From positions 1 to 64,000 of the forward strand of contig DGHQ01000031.1 of NCBI GenBank assembly GCA_002392915.1: a stretch of 64,000 nucleotides of DNA. Direction: 5' to 3'. This document shows positions 60,571 through 64,000 of the stretch, piece by piece. The translations under genes were made by a program, and so were the position numbers. The stretch comes from Bacteroidales bacterium UBA3844 (GTDB lineage Bacteria; Bacteroidota; Bacteroidia; Bacteroidales; Paludibacteraceae). Below the pieces are notes generated by a model. It was not told where the DNA came from and did no database searches. It worked only from the letters and a program-made list of their open reading frames with translations. Within the stretch, counting starts at the first letter, position 1. Every line of letters begins with the position of its first letter.

Positions 60571-63198
60571 TTATCTCGTCACAACCAATTTCTTGACTGC
60601 TGTCTCTCCATCAATAGTCGCTTTCACAAAGTAGATGCCTGTTGGTAGGGTAGAAACGTCGATTTTCGACTCTCCTGATTCTGCTACCGCGTCGCCAATA
60701 GCGTTGAAAATCACAACATTCTCTATCTCACCGTCGCTCTGAATATAGATTGCTGTAGACGCTGGGTTTGGAACAATATCGAATTCCTTCGTATCGCTGT
60801 ATGTGGCAGCGTCAGTTATTTGAGCGTCGGCTCCTTCGCCGTTTCTCAACTTGCCAAGGGTGATTTTCTGTCCCTTCCACGACATACTAGCGCATGTGTA
60901 TTCAATAGATCCAGAACCTCCACCCACTTCACAAAGTAGCTTGCAGTCGTAGATGTAGCCCATCTTGACGCCAAGTTTCTCCCAATTCTTGAAGTGCTCA
61001 GTCACGTTGATAGTGCCGCAAGTCTGATAAGAAGATCGTACTGCGAAGATTTGTTTGAAACTAGCGGATCCTAGTATAGAAGGAACATTGTTTCTAATTC
61101 CAACCATCAATGTATATTCTACTCCATCCACAACGTATCTTCCTTTTTCCTCTGTTCCCCAGTACATCTTCTCACTGTCAGGGGTGAAAGAATCGTCCAC
61201 AATATAGTATTCGATCATAGGATTCTTAGTCCATCCGTAGACACCGATGTATGAATAAATTCCACCACCGTCTCCTTTCTTAGAATAGTTGTAGATGGCG
61301 TATATCTCGCCTAAATCGGTATATTTTTTGGATGCCTTCGCGTCGTAATAACCTACTCGAGCCAAGAAGTCGCCTGTGTCGTCCCATTCTGCTTTGAATG
61401 CGCAACCTGCTTCTCCACCGAACAGAGTCATACTTCCATTGTTTCTCTCTCCCCATATCTCTGCGTGGTAACCATTGCCAACATCCTTCAGTCCGTTGCC
61501 GGTGATGGTTGAACCGCCAGTATATTTAGTTGTGTATGAACATGGGTTGATGTTAATGGAATCGCCTTCCTCCTCTTCTTCCTCTACAGCACTATAGCAT
61601 TCCAAATTGCCGAGTGAACTGTTCTGTCCATCCCACGACATACTAGCGCAAGTGTATTCGATTGAACCTGTGCCTCCGCCTACTTCACAAAGGAACTTGC
61701 ATGAGTAAATATTTCCCATTTTGACTCCCAAACGCTCCCAGTTTTTGAAGTGCTCGGATACTTTGACATAACCGCATGTCTGATATGAAGATCGAACTGC
61801 GAAGATCTGTTTGAAATCACCCATTCCTTCAATACATGCAACTCCGTATCTTTGTCCTACCCTCAATGTATACTCTATGCCATCAACCTTGTATGTTCCT
61901 ATTTCTTCCGTGCCATTGAACATGTTGCTTCCGTCAGGTGTGAAGGAGTCGTCCACAATATAGTACTCGATCAACGGATTCTTAGTCCATCCGTAAATGC
62001 CGATGTAAGAATAGTTTCCTCCATTTCCTGTCTTAGAGTAGTTGTAGACGGCATAAATCTCGCCTAAATCAGTGTGTTTCTTAGTGGCTGACCCATCAAA
62101 GTAACCTACCTGAGCCAAGAAGTCGCCGGAATTCTCCCAATTAGCCTTGAAAGCACAGTCGGCTTTGTCGCCGAATACTGTCATGCTTCCTTTATTTATT
62201 TCACGCCAAAATTCAGCGTTGTAACCATTGCCGATATCTTTCGGACCATTGCTTGCGATTTCTTTTCCACCAGTATATTTTTTTGTGTATTTGCTAGGGT
62301 CGACGCAATTAGAAGAATCTACTGGTACAGGATCTTCAATCACAGGATCTTCAATTATTGGATCCTCTACACTGTTGCAATTCAACTTGCCAAGTGAACT
62401 TTTCTGTCCCTTCCACGACATACTAGCGCATGTGTATTCAATAGATCCAGAACCTCCACCCACTTCACAAAGCAGCTTGCAGTCGTAGATGTTGCCCATC
62501 TTGACACCCAAAACTTCCCAGTTTTTAAAGTGCTCAGTCACGTTGACAGAACCGCAAGTCTGGAATGAGGAGCGAACCGCGAATACCTGTTTGAAACTTG
62601 CGTTTCCTAGTATAGAAGGGACATTGTTTCTAATTCCAACCATCAATGTGTATTCTACACCATCCACAACGTATTTTCCTATCTCTTCTGTTCCCCAGTA
62701 CATCTTCTCACTGTCAGGGGTGAAAGAGTCCTCCACAATATAGTATTCGATCATAGGATTCTTTGTCCAGCCATAGATACCGATGTATGAATAAATTCCA
62801 CCACCGTCTCCTTTCTTAATATAATTGTAGACGGCATAGATCTCGCCTAAATCAGTGTATTTCTTTGAGGATGATTCATCGAAGTATCCTACACGTGCCA
62901 AGAAGTCTCCGGAGTTGTTCCAGTTTGCCTTGAAAGCACAGTCTGCCGAGTCTCCGAACACTGTCATGTCTCCTGTATTAGTGTCACGCCATAGTTCCGC
63001 GTGATAGCCATTGTCGATATCCTTTAGGCCATTTTCTGTGAGGCTTGATCCGCCAGAGTATGTTGCTGTATATGAGCATGGATCGACGCAATCAGAAGAA
63101 TCTCCTTGCTGAAAATCAATGTTTCCATCCGCTTGTGCAAATGTTGTCGAACAACTGATGAAAGTTGTCAACAAAGTAGTGATGATGTGTTTTTTCAT
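60571..63198 (-). CDS. Secreted xylanase with three tandem GH11 domains and T9SS sorting domain
   Basis: 875 residues from the ATG at 63198, which gives the signal peptide MKKHIITTLLTTFISCSTTF ending at AQA. Three domains of about 230 residues (roughly 38-265, 298-525, 550-777) each carry GH11 landmarks: SYIGIYGWTKNP(M/L)IEYYIV with the nucleophile (Glu151, 411, 663), FKQ(V/I)FAVRSS, EHFKNW, and CEVGGG(S/T)GSIEYT with the acid/base (Glu245, 505, 757). Each pair is exactly 94 residues apart, as in well-studied GH11 xylanases. Linkers are an Asp-Pro/Ile repeat and a run of glutamates. The last ~75 residues (FDIVPNPASTAIYI, LPTGIYFVKATIDG, KKLVVTR) form a type A T9SS sorting domain. It should act on xylan outside the cell. 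Activity of each domain is inferred. Confidence 0.88.
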   Translation of the reverse strand: MKKHIITTLLTTFISCSTTFAQADGNIDFQQGDSSDCVDPCSYTATYSGGSSLTENGLKDIDNGYHAELWRDTNTGDMTVFGDSADCAFKANWNNSGDFLARVGYFDESSSKKYTDLGEIYAVYNYIKKGDGGGIYSYIGIYGWTKNPMIEYYIVEDSFTPDSEKMYWGTEEIGKYVVDGVEYTLMVGIRNNVPSILGNASFKQVFAVRSSFQTCGSVNVTEHFKNWEVLGVKMGNIYDCKLLCEVGGGSGSIEYTCASMSWKGQKSSLGKLNCNSVEDPIIEDPVIEDPVPVDSSNCVDPSKYTKKYTGGKEIASNGPKDIGNGYNAEFWREINKGSMTVFGDKADCAFKANWENSGDFLAQVGYFDGSATKKHTDLGEIYAVYNYSKTGNGGNYSYIGIYGWTKNPLIEYYIVDDSFTPDGSNMFNGTEEIGTYKVDGIEYTLRVGQRYGVACIEGMGDFKQIFAVRSSYQTCGYVKVSEHFKNWERLGVKMGNIYSCKFLCEVGGGTGSIEYTCASMSWDGQNSSLGNLECYSAVEEEEEEGDSININPCSYTTKYTGGSTITGNGLKDVGNGYHAEIWGERNNGSMTLFGGEAGCAFKAEWDDTGDFLARVGYYDAKASKKYTDLGEIYAIYNYSKKGDGGGIYSYIGVYGWTKNPMIEYYIVDDSFTPDSEKMYWGTEEKGRYVVDGVEYTLMVGIRNNVPSILGSASFKQIFAVRSSYQTCGTINVTEHFKNWEKLGVKMGYIYDCKLLCEVGGGSGSIEYTCASMSWKGQKITLGKLRNGEGADAQITDAATYSDTKEFDIVPNPASTAIYIQSDGEIENVVIFNAIGDAVAESGESKIDVSTLPTGIYFVKATIDGETAVKKLVVTR

Positions 63199-63233
63199 GA
63201 CCAAAACATTAGGGTTTAATTCTTTTCGCATTA

Positions 63234-63241
63234 CAAAGATA
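63234..63241 (-). promoter_or_regulatory. -7 element of the xylanase gene
   Basis: TATCTTTG (TAnnTTTG) on the minus strand, 35 bases before the ATG at 63198. Confidence 0.5.
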
Positions 63242-63390
63242 GATAAGCAATTTTTTTAGGACTATGAAAAAACAGGCAATGCATAACGATTTTTTTCTTT
63301 TGGGCACGTTCCACCTAGTTTTATTTGTTTTTTCAAAAGAATTGATTGATTTTTAAGACATTTTTATTTGAGTTAGAGACTGCTCAAATT

Positions 63391-63661
63391 AATTTAACGT
63401 GAGTCCGACGAATTGTAATCTGCTGATCATATTCCACTTTCTGATTGGATTCTCATCTCTTTTTCTCATATAAAAGCGTAGCTTTTCTCTGTAAACTTTA
63501 ATTCTCTGTGGTTTTATTAATTTTTTGTGCTCGCCTACGGCTCGCACGTGGGAAGGGTTAGGGCCAATATCAATCAAACATGGGCCCTTAACAATCCTCG
63601 TTTATGACACTTCAACTGTCATTTTCTCCTATTTTTAAATTCGTCGAATTCACGTTAAATT
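63391..63661. repeat. Element with inverted 'TTTAACGTGA..CGACGAATT' ends
   Basis: The left arm AATTTAACGTGAGTCCGACG (63391 on) and the right arm AATTCGTCGAATTCACGTTA (63638 on) are inverted and bound about 270 bases. Inside lies a disrupted copy of the GAGGATTGTTAAGGGC repeat (about 63530-63600), in which the palindrome is interrupted by CAATATCAATCAAACATG. No reading frame is seen. Confidence 0.55.
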
Positions 63662-63727
63662 TATGTGCTCGCCTTACGGCTCGCATTTGGGGAGAGGTTA
63701 GAGCGATCCGCCCTTAACAATCCTCGA
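63662..63727. repeat. Interspersed GAGGATTGTTAAGGGCGG repeat, single inverted arm
   Basis: GTGCTCGCCTTACGGCTCGC, then GGTTAGAGCGATCCGCCC, then TTAACAATCCTCGACTCTAT. The last part and its flank (AACCAAATAT) match the right end at 36084-36135, so homology extends beyond the arm. Confidence 0.6.
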
Positions 63728-63881
63728 CTCTATAACCAAATATCTAATTTAAATTAGAACAGTTTTTAAATTCCGAGTCTCTGTGTTTATTCTATATTCA
63801 TTATCCGCTTGCGTTCGGCTAGCACTAGTGGAGATGGCAACGAAGTTCAGCATTTTGCAATCTTCAATTTAGATGATTAAT

Positions 63882-63913
63882 AAAAAAAGAGCCGAAAGCA
63901 TTGCCTTCGACTC
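63882..63913 (-). terminator. Terminator of the gene entering from the right edge
   Basis: On the minus strand GAGTCGAAGGC and GCTTTCGGCTC form a stem around a three-base loop and are followed by seven T residues, about 37 bases after the stop at 63950. Confidence 0.85.
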
Positions 63914-63949
63914 TTTCCTCAAAATAGTTGCGTTTCTAAAACTAGCTTT

Positions 63950-64000
63950 TTATTTTACAGCCAATCTTTCCACGTATACCTCGCCTGACGCTGTGATGAC
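63950..64000 (-). CDS. C-terminal end of a probable T9SS cargo protein (partial)
   Basis: Sixteen codons and a stop are in the window, reading VITASGEVYVERLAVK. Endings of this shape (strand, E-K/R-L-V/A-V-K) close type A T9SS sorting domains, as in the neighbouring xylanase (AVKKLVVTR). A terminator follows. The rest of the gene, and so its function, lies outside the window. Confidence 0.6.
   Translation of the reverse strand, partial: VITASGEVYVERLAVK

Overview
The window looks like a chromosomal piece of a Bacteroidales bacterium, probably a gut or rumen Prevotella/Bacteroides relative. The evidence is moderate-to-low GC, many promoters of the Bacteroidota -7 type (TAnnTTTG, often about 20 bases after TTTG), Bacteroidota-type proteins (DUF6242 and DUF4348 proteins, GH3-type ligase, DUF2723 membrane protein, MurC-like ligase), and type IX secretion C-terminal domains on exported proteins. 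No rRNA or tRNA gene was seen.

Layout. (1) 1-3.8 kb: the 3' end of an Rhs gene followed by two displaced Rhs 'tips'. Each has a different glycine-rich hydrophobic C-terminal domain and is followed at once by a small membrane protein that is probably its immunity partner; palindromic repeats mark the cassette ends. (2) 4-10.8 kb: patatin-like lipase, SulP transporter with STAS domain, ThiL, MurC-like ligase, a 38-residue protein and an Hsp20 chaperone. (3) 11-22.6 kb: an AT-rich accessory or defence island with an antitoxin-like gene plus frameshifted GNAT toxin, an SF1 helicase, a DUF1016 (YhcG-type) nuclease between two copies of a promoter/leader repeat, a strongly structured candidate RNA, and a four-gene overlapping restriction operon. 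That operon encodes an N6-adenine methylase, a C5-cytosine methylase, a McrB-like AAA+ protein and a LlaJI/McrC-like nuclease fused to a LexA/UmuD-type S24 peptidase domain. (4) 22.8-36 kb: GH3-like ligase, HAD phosphatase, the core rimP-nusA-infB operon, CvpA, an AddB-like nuclease, a YD-repeat-like protein and a YcxB-like protein. (5) 36.2-48.1 kb: eight tightly packed minus-strand genes: DUF2723 protein, polysaccharide deacetylase, purD, a membrane protein, a YqaA/DedA-like protein, a DUF6242 lipoprotein, mnmG and an ABC-F ATPase. (6) 48.5-60 kb: two DUF4143-type ATPases, a two-gene helicase-nuclease plus Argonaute-like module resembling the DdmDE plasmid-elimination system, a DUF4348 protein, an outer-membrane barrel and a tyrosine/histidine ammonia-lyase. 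(7) 60.5-64 kb: an exported xylanase with three tandem GH11 catalytic domains and a T9SS sorting domain, then the last codons of another probable T9SS cargo gene.

The most interesting material is the set of conflict systems: the Rhs tip cassettes with apparently pore-forming toxins, the S24-fused restriction nuclease, and the DdmDE-like pair. The triple GH11 xylanase points to a plant-fibre niche. Interspersed palindromic, MITE-like repeats fill many intergenic gaps. All functional calls come from reading motifs; no database search was possible.
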